Source: Nonomuraea fuscirosea
Lineage (GTDB): Bacteria > Actinomycetota > Actinomycetes > Streptosporangiales > Streptosporangiaceae
Assembly (NCBI RefSeq): GCF_003001935.1
Contig: NZ_PVNG01000024.1
Span: forward strand, 165,920-229,919
DNA length: 64,000 nucleotides
Direction of reading: 5' to 3'
In this document: positions 34,756 through 42,215 of the stretch, piece by piece
How the letters are laid out: each line of letters starts with the position of its first letter
How positions within the stretch are numbered: position 1 is the first letter of the stretch
The notes under the pieces: model-generated
Told to the model about the DNA's origin: nothing
The model's database searches: none
The model's input: the letters and a program-made list of their open reading frames with translations, nothing else
Translations under genes and position numbers: made by a program

Positions 34756-35958
34756 ATGGATATCGGCCTGATCGAAGAATCCGCCCATGCCGTCGAAGCC
34801 GCCACCGTCGCCAGACTCCTGCCGGCCCGGCCGCGCCTGCTCGCCCTCGGCGAACCCACCCACCGAGAGGAGCTCCTGCTCGACGTACGCAACGACCTCT
34901 TCCGGCAGCTCGTCGAGCAGGACGGGTACCGGATCATCGCCCTTGAGAGCGACTGCCTGACGGGCCTGGCCGTGGACGACTACGTCACCTCGGGCACAGG
35001 CACGCTCGACGAGGTCGTGGCGCGCGGCATCAGCCACGGATGGGGCGCGTCCCCGGGCAACCGCGAGCTCGTGCGCTGGATGCGCGCGTACAACGACGGC
35101 AGGCCCGCCTCCGAGCAGCTGCGTTTCGCCGGCTTCGACGGCCCGCTGGAGATCGAGGCCGCCGCGAGCCCCCGGCAGGTCCTCACCGCCCTGCACGGCT
35201 ACCTCGCCGCCCGCGTCGAGCCGGCCCTGCTCCCCTGCACGTCCGGCACCCTCGACCAGCTGATCGGCGCCGACGAACGCTGGACCGACCCCGCCGCCGC
35301 CTGGGAACCGTCCCGGTCCGTAGGCCGTTCCGACGACGCCAAGCAGCTGCGGCTGCTCGCCGACGACCTGGTGGCGCTGTTCGACGCGTCCCTGCCGCAC
35401 CTGATCGCGACCTCAACCCCTGAAGAGCTCGAACGGGCCCGCCTGTACGGCCGCACCGCCACCGGCCTGCTGCGTTACCACTACGGGATGGCCGACACGT
35501 CACCGGCCCGCTGGGCCCGGCTGGCGAGCGTGCGCGACACGATGATGGCCGAGAACCTCCTCGCCCTGGCCGAACGAGGCCCGACCCTGGTCTACGCCCA
35601 CAACACCCACCTCCAGCGCGACAAGGGCACGCTGACCATGAACGACCAGCCGTTCGACTGGTGGGGCGCCGGCGCGCTGGTGAGCCCCCGCCTCGGCGAC
35701 GACTACGCCTTCCTGGCCACCGATGTCGGCACCATCAGCCACCACGACGTCCCCGCCCCACCTCCCGACACCTTGCAGGGCCTCCTCCACCAGCTCCCCG
35801 GCGACCGCCACCTCATCGACACCCGCCACCTCACCACCACCCTCCCCGCCACCCCGGCCCCCCGCGAATCCCCGTACTACGGCTACATCCCCCTGAACCC
35901 CACCCACCTGCCCACGTACGACGGCCTCCTCTACATCAAGGACCTGCCGGCGTCCTGA
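34756..35958 (+). CDS. Erythromycin esterase-family protein
   Basis: A 400-residue member of the Ere/succinoglycan-biosynthesis esterase family (PF05139 type). Characterised members open the macrolide lactone ring. Seen: 'RLLALGEPTHREELLLDVRND' with the conserved E and H of the active site, 'IIALESDCLTGLAVDDYV', 'WMRAYNDGRPASEQLRFAGFDGP', 'DTMMAENLLALAERGPTLVYAHNTHLQRDKG' (AHNxH). All catalytic signatures are present. No signal peptide. Macrolide hydrolysis is possible but many actinomycete homologues have other, unknown substrates. It has a dyad-rich promoter, suggesting an inducible gene. Confidence 0.88.
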   Translation: MDIGLIEESAHAVEAATVARLLPARPRLLALGEPTHREELLLDVRNDLFRQLVEQDGYRIIALESDCLTGLAVDDYVTSGTGTLDEVVARGISHGWGASPGNRELVRWMRAYNDGRPASEQLRFAGFDGPLEIEAAASPRQVLTALHGYLAARVEPALLPCTSGTLDQLIGADERWTDPAAAWEPSRSVGRSDDAKQLRLLADDLVALFDASLPHLIATSTPEELERARLYGRTATGLLRYHYGMADTSPARWARLASVRDTMMAENLLALAERGPTLVYAHNTHLQRDKGTLTMNDQPFDWWGAGALVSPRLGDDYAFLATDVGTISHHDVPAPPPDTLQGLLHQLPGDRHLIDTRHLTTTLPATPAPRESPYYGYIPLNPTHLPTYDGLLYIKDLPAS

Positions 35959-36122
35959 CCCACCGCCCGCGACCGGCGCCAGAAGGTGCCGGTCGCGCAA
36001 TTGCGCCGACCGGCGACGTCCGCCATTCCCATAGCCAAGCGGGCTTATCGCTTGCCGCCGGCAATTAGCCGGTCTACGGTTCACGTTGACCATTTTCTGG
36101 AGTCAGGCCCAGGGAGACCGTC

Positions 36123-36434
36123 ATGGCCGAGCCGCTGGTGCCCAATCCCAGGCACGTGGTGCTCCGCGAGCTTCTCACGCGCGCTCGCGACCAGGCCGCC
36201 CGCGTACGGACGGCCTACCACGCCCCAGTCGCCGACATGTACTCCCATCAGGTATGGACGGGGCCCACAGCCAGAAAGTGGACGCATGACCTGGAGTTTC
36301 GCCATCACCGGTTGACCCGGCTGGCCGAGCAGGTGGTCAACACCCTGGAGGAGGAGCTGGGCCGTCATCCGTCCCAGGTGACCGCTGCGGAGGCGAACAA
36401 CATCCGGCGCGAGATGGCGGGCAGGATCCCATGA
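36123..36434 (+). CDS. WXG100-like small helical protein
   Basis: A 103-residue, almost wholly helical protein with 'VWTGPTARKWTHDLEFRHHRL' in the middle, a W-x-G turn between two amphipathic helices as in ESX/WXG100 proteins. ATG 36123 follows AGGGAG. Its stop overlaps the next start (ATGA), so it is coupled to the 660-residue gene. WXG100 proteins are secreted by, or escort substrates of, type VII systems; no EccC-type ATPase is in the window. The assignment rests on size, motif and pairing. Confidence 0.6.
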   Translation: MAEPLVPNPRHVVLRELLTRARDQAARVRTAYHAPVADMYSHQVWTGPTARKWTHDLEFRHHRLTRLAEQVVNTLEEELGRHPSQVTAAEANNIRREMAGRIP

Positions 36435-38413
36435 CGACTCCGGTAAACGAGTTCTGCGGTGTTGATCCGCGGAGAATGGAACGAATGTCGCGCTCGCTGG
36501 AAAGTGGAATCGACACACTCACCGCTTTCTGCGCGGAGTTCGAGGCCGGCTTTCGCCGGCACGACATGGGCACTACGATATTCCGCGAAATACGCGACAT
36601 CGCCGATTGGGGGAAGAGTCAGCTTTCCATGCTGGCCTATCGCGTCGAGACGATCGAGGAGCTGGGCGACGGCGCGAGCGCCGGTTTCCTGCTGCTGCCC
36701 GACGACCTGGACGACCTCGAACGGGCCCGCCGCCTCGCCAAGAATGTGGCCGGCGTCTTCAGCACCAGGACGAAGGACGAGCAACGCGATCAGGCCGCGG
36801 AGATCCACGCGTACGCCGACGACATCGCGGCTCTGAAGAAGGATCCCCAGGCCGCCGCCGCCTTCTACGCCTCCTTGCCGCCCCACATCCGCGACGACCT
36901 GCCTCAGATCATCGCCGCGACCGGCAGTTCGACCGCCAATGAGGACCTGACGGCGTTCAGCCGGGCCCTCGGCGCGGCTCTCGCGGCACCCACCGTCATC
37001 CCGGGTTTCGCGAAAGTCAGGAGCCAGTTGCTCAAGCCCGCCGGACGGGACGTCGCCTGGAACCGCCTCGCCCTGCTCAAAGGATCCGGCGCTCCGGCCT
37101 CCTATCGCGCGTCCGCCGCCCGCGCCCTGGCGCTCGACGAGTTCGTGGCCGGCCCGCGTGGGGATTTCCGCGCCGGGACCGTCACCGACGTCAGCGCCTA
37201 CGGCTTTCCCCCGGACACCGTGGCCATGGCCTTGTCGTTGCTCGAAGGCGACGGAGCCGTCATCCGCGACACGTTCGCCCGCATGGGCGGCGACGACGTG
37301 CGGCTCTCACAGACCGACAAGATGAAGCTCTTCGTCCAGTACGCGAAAGGGCACGGCTACGGCGACCGGGTCGCGGACTCTCTCGGCCGCGTGCTGGCCG
37401 ACGGGTCCGAGGCCGTGGACGAGCGGCCCGGCCGGCACTCCCCCGAAGCCGCCGCCTTCGCGTTCGACACCATCGCCGCCATGGGCTCCTTCGGCGAGGA
37501 TCTGCCGCTCACCGCCGCCGACTCGATGAGTGCGATCGCCAAGTCGTACGCCCACGAGATGGTCACGGGGACGCGGATCGACCGGGCGCTCTACCGCTCG
37601 TCGACGATCGGCGCGCCGGAGGGATGGACCGACGTGGCCGGAGTCACGCCGTCCTTCCATCTGAGCCCGGGCGACACCTACCGTTTCCTGCGCACGTTCG
37701 CCGCCGACGAACGGGCCACCGGTGATTTCGATGCCGCGATGGCCACGTTCTACCACGACACCATGGTCTCCGCCGCCCGCATGGACAGAGGTCAGGACAC
37801 CGGTCAGTTCGAGACGGTGAGCAAGGTGTTCGGCGACTTCGGCGGGATCGAGTACAAGGCGATCAGCGAGGTGCGGGGCGAGATGGACGCGCAGGACGAG
37901 CTCCTGCGCGACATCGTCAAGAACACCTTCTCCTTGGGCATCGACAAGCTTCCGGTGGGCGAGCTGGCCGGCCTGGGCGGTGCCGTCGTCAGGGAGAGGG
38001 TCGTCAACGCGGCATGGGACGTCGCCAAGGCGTACGGGATCAGCACCGCGCTGGACGGATGGGCCGACAGCTTCGAGACCCGGGCCGAGAAACTGGAGGC
38101 CAAGCAGCTGGACTACGTCGTACGGCACCGCTACGACCTGGCGGGCATGCTGTACGAAGCGGGATTCCCGGCGAGCGCGCCACCTCCCGAACTGATCAGC
38201 GGCACGACCGGCCGGCTCAAGACCTACGACGAGATCGTCGCGGAGGCCACCAGGGAGGCCTGGAACGGCGACCGCGAGAAGACCCTGAGGGACAAACTCG
38301 CGAGGTACGAACGGTGGATGGACGACAATCCCAGGTTCGACGCGAAGATGGAGGACTCCGCCCGGCTGGGCACGAGCACCCTGTCCCGGGACGTCATCGA
38401 CATCTGGAGCTGA
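36431..38413 (+). CDS. Uncharacterised 660-aa partner of the WXG100-like protein
   Basis: Not recognised with certainty; it resembles the large actinomycete proteins found behind WXG100-like genes. Residues 1-90 are helical and could pair with the small upstream protein ('DPRRMERMSRSLESGIDTLTAFCAEFEAGFRRHDMGTTIFREIRDIADWGKSQLSML'). The rest is a long helical body; near 500-560 a weakly hydrophobic, glycine-rich stretch 'GIDKLPVGELAGLGGAVVRERVV' occurs. No signal peptide, protease or nuclease motif is seen. It begins with ATGA overlap. A type VII substrate, possibly an effector or envelope protein, is inferred from context only. Confidence 0.75.
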   Translation: MTTPVNEFCGVDPRRMERMSRSLESGIDTLTAFCAEFEAGFRRHDMGTTIFREIRDIADWGKSQLSMLAYRVETIEELGDGASAGFLLLPDDLDDLERARRLAKNVAGVFSTRTKDEQRDQAAEIHAYADDIAALKKDPQAAAAFYASLPPHIRDDLPQIIAATGSSTANEDLTAFSRALGAALAAPTVIPGFAKVRSQLLKPAGRDVAWNRLALLKGSGAPASYRASAARALALDEFVAGPRGDFRAGTVTDVSAYGFPPDTVAMALSLLEGDGAVIRDTFARMGGDDVRLSQTDKMKLFVQYAKGHGYGDRVADSLGRVLADGSEAVDERPGRHSPEAAAFAFDTIAAMGSFGEDLPLTAADSMSAIAKSYAHEMVTGTRIDRALYRSSTIGAPEGWTDVAGVTPSFHLSPGDTYRFLRTFAADERATGDFDAAMATFYHDTMVSAARMDRGQDTGQFETVSKVFGDFGGIEYKAISEVRGEMDAQDELLRDIVKNTFSLGIDKLPVGELAGLGGAVVRERVVNAAWDVAKAYGISTALDGWADSFETRAEKLEAKQLDYVVRHRYDLAGMLYEAGFPASAPPPELISGTTGRLKTYDEIVAEATREAWNGDREKTLRDKLARYERWMDDNPRFDAKMEDSARLGTSTLSRDVIDIWS

Positions 38414-38422
38414 CGACGATGG

Positions 38423-38899
38423 TCAGGAGGCGAAGCAGCCGGTCTCCGCGCGGATGGACCACGTCGGGGGGTCGGGCCGTACGTCCACGGTCATCGTCAC
38501 CCCCGCCTCGTCCTTCACCCCCCGGATGACCCGGGCCGCCGGCTTGTCCCGCTGACCGGGGTCGGACGTCACCGTGTATCCGAATCGCGGCAGGGCGAGG
38601 GTGTCCTCCATGAGGCTCTGGGCCAGGTTCAGGTAAGCGTCCGTGGTCTGACCGGCGGCGCGTTCGTAGTCGGCCGTGGCGCGCATCACCCGTTTGAACC
38701 GTCCCTCGCCGCAAGGGACGTCCTTGTCCGGGCGTTCGAGGATGGTCAGTTTCTTGAGCGGATTCTTGAAGACGTCGTCCGTCTCCAGAGTGCGGGTGTC
38801 CTTCCGCAGTTCGGCCACGGCGTCGCCGAGTGAGGGCCCGGCGGAGCAGGACGCCGAGACCAGTACGCACGCCACCACGGCCACGCATCGGGCGCGCAT
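38423..38899 (-). CDS. Small secreted lipoprotein
   Basis: A 158-residue protein with a lipoprotein signal: 'MRARCVAVVACVLVSASC', lipobox V-S-A-S-C with the lipidated Cys at 18. The mature part is polar with two further cysteines ('KDVPCGEGRFKR', 'RAETGCFAS') that could form a disulfide. ATG 38897-38899 follows GGAGGTAT. It converges on the WXG100-linked gene with a 9-bp gap and may serve the same envelope process. No family is recognised. Confidence 0.82.
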   Translation of the reverse strand: MRARCVAVVACVLVSASCSAGPSLGDAVAELRKDTRTLETDDVFKNPLKKLTILERPDKDVPCGEGRFKRVMRATADYERAAGQTTDAYLNLAQSLMEDTLALPRFGYTVTSDPGQRDKPAARVIRGVKDEAGVTMTVDVRPDPPTWSIRAETGCFAS

Positions 38900-39021
38900 G
38901 CCATACCTCCGTGAACGGCCGTGCCGACAGATGATGCAATCCTGACCCAGCCCAGGTGTGGGCGCCAGCCGTTCGCCCCTTCATGCCCTGGAGGTATGGC
39001 CTGGCGGCCCGGCGAGGGCGG

Positions 39022-39067
39022 AGTCAACGGGGACTCAACGGGGGCTCAACATCGGCGTGTCTATCTT
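39022..39067 (+). promoter_or_regulatory. SARP-like 11-bp direct repeats before the inhibitor gene
   Basis: TCAAC(GGGG) units start at 39024, 39035 and 39046, exactly 11 bp apart. The last lies about 10 bp upstream of TATCTT (39062-39067), a -10 candidate. Heptamer repeats on an 11-bp register, about 8 bp before the -10, are the recognised layout of SARP activator sites. Confidence 0.45.
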
Positions 39068-39096
39068 CGGGGCGACCACACGGAGAGGGAGACGAA

Positions 39097-39603
39097 ATGA
39101 GCCAGCATCCGCTTCTCGTCAGAACGCTGAAGATCGCCGGGGTCGCCGTCGCCGCCGGGGTCGTCGCCTCCAGCGCGATTCCGGCCCAGGCCGCCGTCGG
39201 CAGTTCCGCCGCGGTCGAGGCGTACATGGCGGCCTTCCCGAACGGGACCAAGGTGAGCAACAACGAGATCTCCTATGAGAGCGGCGCGGTCAGCGTGCTG
39301 CTTTCGGCCACGGCGAAGGACTGCAAGGCCGGGTACTACTGCGTCTACACGGACTCGAACTGGCGCGGCGCGATGGCCCAGTGGAAGGCGTCCGCGTCCA
39401 AGTGCAAGAAGTACGAGTTCACCAAATGGTGGCGTGACAAGATCTCCTCGTTCTGGGCTCGCGGTAAGTGTCCGTCCGACAACTACTTCCTCAAGAACAA
39501 GAAGAAGTGGCAGCCCGACCAGTTCCAGCCCTTCGAGGGCAAGAAGGCGTACGTCCGGTACAACGACGCCTACGACTACGCGGCACGCGGCTACACCAGC
39601 TGA
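39097..39603 (+). CDS. Secreted peptidase-inhibitor I36-type protein
   Basis: A 168-residue secreted protein. A Sec signal peptide ends near 'SSAIPAQA-AVGSS' (about residue 32). The mature part contains 'DCKAGYYCVYTDSNWRGAMAQW' with paired cysteines and then 'KCKKYEF...GKCPSD', the beta/gamma-crystallin-like fold of the I36 (SMPI-type) metalloprotease inhibitors. The C-terminus is Lys/Tyr-rich. ATG 39097 follows GGAGAGGGAG. It is probably released to guard against secreted proteases; the target is unknown. The 11-bp repeats in its promoter imply developmental or SARP-type activation. Confidence 0.8.
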   Translation: MSQHPLLVRTLKIAGVAVAAGVVASSAIPAQAAVGSSAAVEAYMAAFPNGTKVSNNEISYESGAVSVLLSATAKDCKAGYYCVYTDSNWRGAMAQWKASASKCKKYEFTKWWRDKISSFWARGKCPSDNYFLKNKKKWQPDQFQPFEGKKAYVRYNDAYDYAARGYTS

Positions 39604-39702
39604 TCGCCCGTTCATAGGTCCGCGTGCGGTCGCTTGACTTCATGTTGACCTTAACTTGCAGACTTGCCTCCGTTCAGGACGTGCGAACTCATGGAGGCAA
39701 CG

Positions 39703-40722
39703 ATGTACGACGTCGTCATCGCCGGCGGAGGTCCGGCCGGTCTGGCCGCGGCGCTCATGCTGGGACGGGTGCACCGCACCGTGCTGCTGGTCGACGCCGG
39801 GGAGGGGCGAAATGCCCGGGCCGAGACCGTGCACAACTTTCTGACCAGGGATGGGATCCCGCCGGACGAGCTGCGTGCGCTCGGCCGGCGGGAGCTGGCC
39901 GGATATCCGGCAATCCGGACGCTGGCGGAGACGGTCGCCACGGTGGAGGCGGTGGGGAGCGGTTCCGGCTCGGAGGCCGTGGGGACGGTCACCGCTGACG
40001 AGGTGGAGGCCGTTCCGGCCGCCGGCGCGGCAGGCGGTGGGTTTCGGGTGGAGTTGTCCGGGGGTGGGGCGGTCGAGGGGCGGCGGGTGCTGCTGGCCAC
40101 CGGGCTGGCGGACGAGCTGTCCGGGCCGCGTGGAGTGGCCGAGCTGTGGGGGCGTTCGGCCTTCCACTGCCCCTACTGCCACGGCTACGAGTGCACCGGC
40201 CTGCCGGTCGCGGTGCTCGGCGCCGGGCCCGCCCGCGTACGGCTGGCGCTGCAGCTGAGCCGGTTCGCCGCGAGCGTCGTGCTCTGCACCGGCGGCGAGC
40301 CGCTCGCCCAGGGCGCGCGGGAGACCCTGAGCGCGTACGGCGTGGCGGTGCGGTGCGAACCCGTCACCCGGCTGGAGGGCACGGACGGACGGCTGGAACG
40401 GATCGTGTTCGAGGGCGGCCCGCCGCTGGAACGGGCGGCGGTGTTCGTCGCGAACGTGCCGCGGCAACGCTCCGATCTGGCCGCCCGCCTGGGCTGCGCG
40501 GCCTTCGCCGACGGGTGCGTGGAGATCGACGAGTTCGGCCGGACGAGCGTGCCCGGCGTGTACGCGGCCGGCGACATGGCCCGGCGGCGCACCGTTCCCG
40601 TGCCGCTGGCCGCGGTGATCGCCGCAGCGGCGAGCGGCACCCTGGCCGGCGGGGCCATCGACCAGGACCTGCTCGGCGAGGACTTCGGCCTGCCCGACCC
40701 GTTCGCGCGGCGGGAGGGCTGA
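39703..40722 (+). CDS. Thioredoxin-reductase-like FAD oxidoreductase
   Basis: A 339-residue flavoprotein. Seen: the FAD-binding 'MYDVVIAGGGPAGLAAALML', the redox pair 'AFHCPYCHGYECTG' (CPYC), a second, weakly conserved dinucleotide loop 'VAVLGAGPARVRLAL', and 'TSVPGVYAAGDMARRR'. This is the low-molecular-weight TrxR fold, in the subgroup (with HCPYCHG) also found for natural-product dithiol oxidases and stand-alone reductases. ATG 39703 is chosen because GGAGG lies 5 nt upstream; an upstream ATG at 39691 is in frame. A 50-residue Gly/Ala/Val-rich insertion (about 85-120) is unusual. It is followed after 4 bp by an exporter. Confidence 0.88.
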   Translation: MYDVVIAGGGPAGLAAALMLGRVHRTVLLVDAGEGRNARAETVHNFLTRDGIPPDELRALGRRELAGYPAIRTLAETVATVEAVGSGSGSEAVGTVTADEVEAVPAAGAAGGGFRVELSGGGAVEGRRVLLATGLADELSGPRGVAELWGRSAFHCPYCHGYECTGLPVAVLGAGPARVRLALQLSRFAASVVLCTGGEPLAQGARETLSAYGVAVRCEPVTRLEGTDGRLERIVFEGGPPLERAAVFVANVPRQRSDLAARLGCAAFADGCVEIDEFGRTSVPGVYAAGDMARRRTVPVPLAAVIAAAASGTLAGGAIDQDLLGEDFGLPDPFARREG

Positions 40723-40726
40723 GACC

Positions 40727-42124
40727 GTGTCCTCCCGGAACGGCAACGTCCCCCTCGCCACCGCAGGGCTGCTGATCGGCATGCTGCTGTCGGTGCTCGA
40801 CCAGACGGTGGTGGCCATCGCGCTGCCCGACATCGCCGCCGACCTGGGCGGCATGGACGCGATCGGCTGGGTCGTCACCTCGTACGTGCTGGCCTCGACC
40901 GCGACCGGCGCGCTCTACGGCCGGGTCAGCGACAGGTTCGGGCGGCGCACCGTGTTCATCACGGCGGTCGCCGTGTTCGCCGCGGGCTCGGCGCTGTGCG
41001 GCCTGGCGCAGTCGATGCCGGAGTTGATCGCCGCCAGGACGCTGCAGGGCGTCGGCGCCGGCGGGCTGTTCGTGCTGCCTACGATCGCGTTGTCGGAGCT
41101 GTACCCGCCACGGCTGCGCAGCCGGGTGCAGGGGTTCACCGGTGGCGTGTTCGCGCTGGCCAGCGTGGGCGGCCCGCTCGCCGGTGGCGCCATCACCGAC
41201 GCCTGGGGCTGGCGCTGGATCTTCTACGTCAATCTGCCGCTCGCCCTGCTCGCCGTGGCCCTGACCGCGTACGCGCTGCGGCTGCCCACCCCCGGCGCGC
41301 ACGGCCGGGCCGACCTGGCCGGGGCCGCGCTGCTCGCGGGCGCCATGGTGAGCCTCCTGCTGGTGACCGAGTGGGGCGGACGCACCTACGCCTGGACATC
41401 CGGCACGATCCTCGGGCTGGTGGGCGCGCTGGTGCTGCTGGCGGTGCTGTTCGTCCGGCGGGAGCGGCGGGCGGCCGACCCGCTGCTGCCGCTCCGGCTG
41501 TTCGCCCACCCCGCCCTGCGGGCCGCCCTGCCCGCCACCGCGCTGCTGGGCGCGCTGCTCGGCGGCTCGATCGTCTACCTGCCCACGTATCTGCAGGCCG
41601 GGTACGGCATGGGGGCGACGCAGGCGGGGCTGGCGCTGAACCCGTACGTGCTGCCGTTCATGGCGGTCTCCTCCCTGGCCGGGGCCCGCATCGGCGCGAG
41701 CGGGCGGTTCCGGCCCTACCTGATGGCCGGTGCGGCCATCGCGGCGCTGGGGTTCGCGGTGCTGGGCCGGCTCGCTCCCGGCGCCCCTTACCCGCTGTTC
41801 GCGGCGGGGATCGCGGTGCTGGGCGTCGGGTTCGGGCTGCTCATGCAGAACCTGGTCGTCGTCGCGCAGAACGCGGCCCCTCCCGCCGACCTGGCCGCCA
41901 CCACCTCGGCCGTGGTGTCCGTACGCGGGCTCGGGCTGTCGCTCGGCGTGGCGGTCTTCGGCAGCCTGCTCACCCGCGAACTCCAGGGGCGCGCGCCCGG
42001 CCCGGCGGCGACCGCGGCGGCCATCCCCGACGTGCTGGCCTGGGGCGTTCCGGCCGCCGTCGTGCTGCTCGGGCTGGTCGCCCTGCTGCCGCGGGCCGTC
42101 CGCGCCGCGAACGCTCCGTCGTAG
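40727..42124 (+). CDS. DHA2-type (14-TM) MFS drug transporter
   Basis: A 465-residue proton-coupled exporter. Seen: 'LLSVLDQTVVAIALPDIAADLGG' (motif D1), 'GALYGRVSDRFGRRTVFI' (motif A), 'ARTLQGVGAGGLFVLPTIALSEL' (motif B), 'ASVGGPLAGGAITDAWGWRWIFYVNLP' (motif C), and 14 hydrophobic segments typical of QacA/EmrB pumps. GTG 40727 starts 4 bp after the flavoprotein stop, so the two are one operon. The pairing of a dithiol-active flavoenzyme with an exporter suggests modification and removal of a thiol- or disulfide-containing compound; this is inference. Confidence 0.9.
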   Translation: MSSRNGNVPLATAGLLIGMLLSVLDQTVVAIALPDIAADLGGMDAIGWVVTSYVLASTATGALYGRVSDRFGRRTVFITAVAVFAAGSALCGLAQSMPELIAARTLQGVGAGGLFVLPTIALSELYPPRLRSRVQGFTGGVFALASVGGPLAGGAITDAWGWRWIFYVNLPLALLAVALTAYALRLPTPGAHGRADLAGAALLAGAMVSLLLVTEWGGRTYAWTSGTILGLVGALVLLAVLFVRRERRAADPLLPLRLFAHPALRAALPATALLGALLGGSIVYLPTYLQAGYGMGATQAGLALNPYVLPFMAVSSLAGARIGASGRFRPYLMAGAAIAALGFAVLGRLAPGAPYPLFAAGIAVLGVGFGLLMQNLVVVAQNAAPPADLAATTSAVVSVRGLGLSLGVAVFGSLLTRELQGRAPGPAATAAAIPDVLAWGVPAAVVLLGLVALLPRAVRAANAPS

Positions 42125-42215
42125 AAATCGGCCGATCTTCGAACCGTTGACCCGCATGAGCCGTCTTCTATGAACGGGCACTTTGTGTCAGAGCGAAGGG
42201 CGGGGGCTCAGCAAC

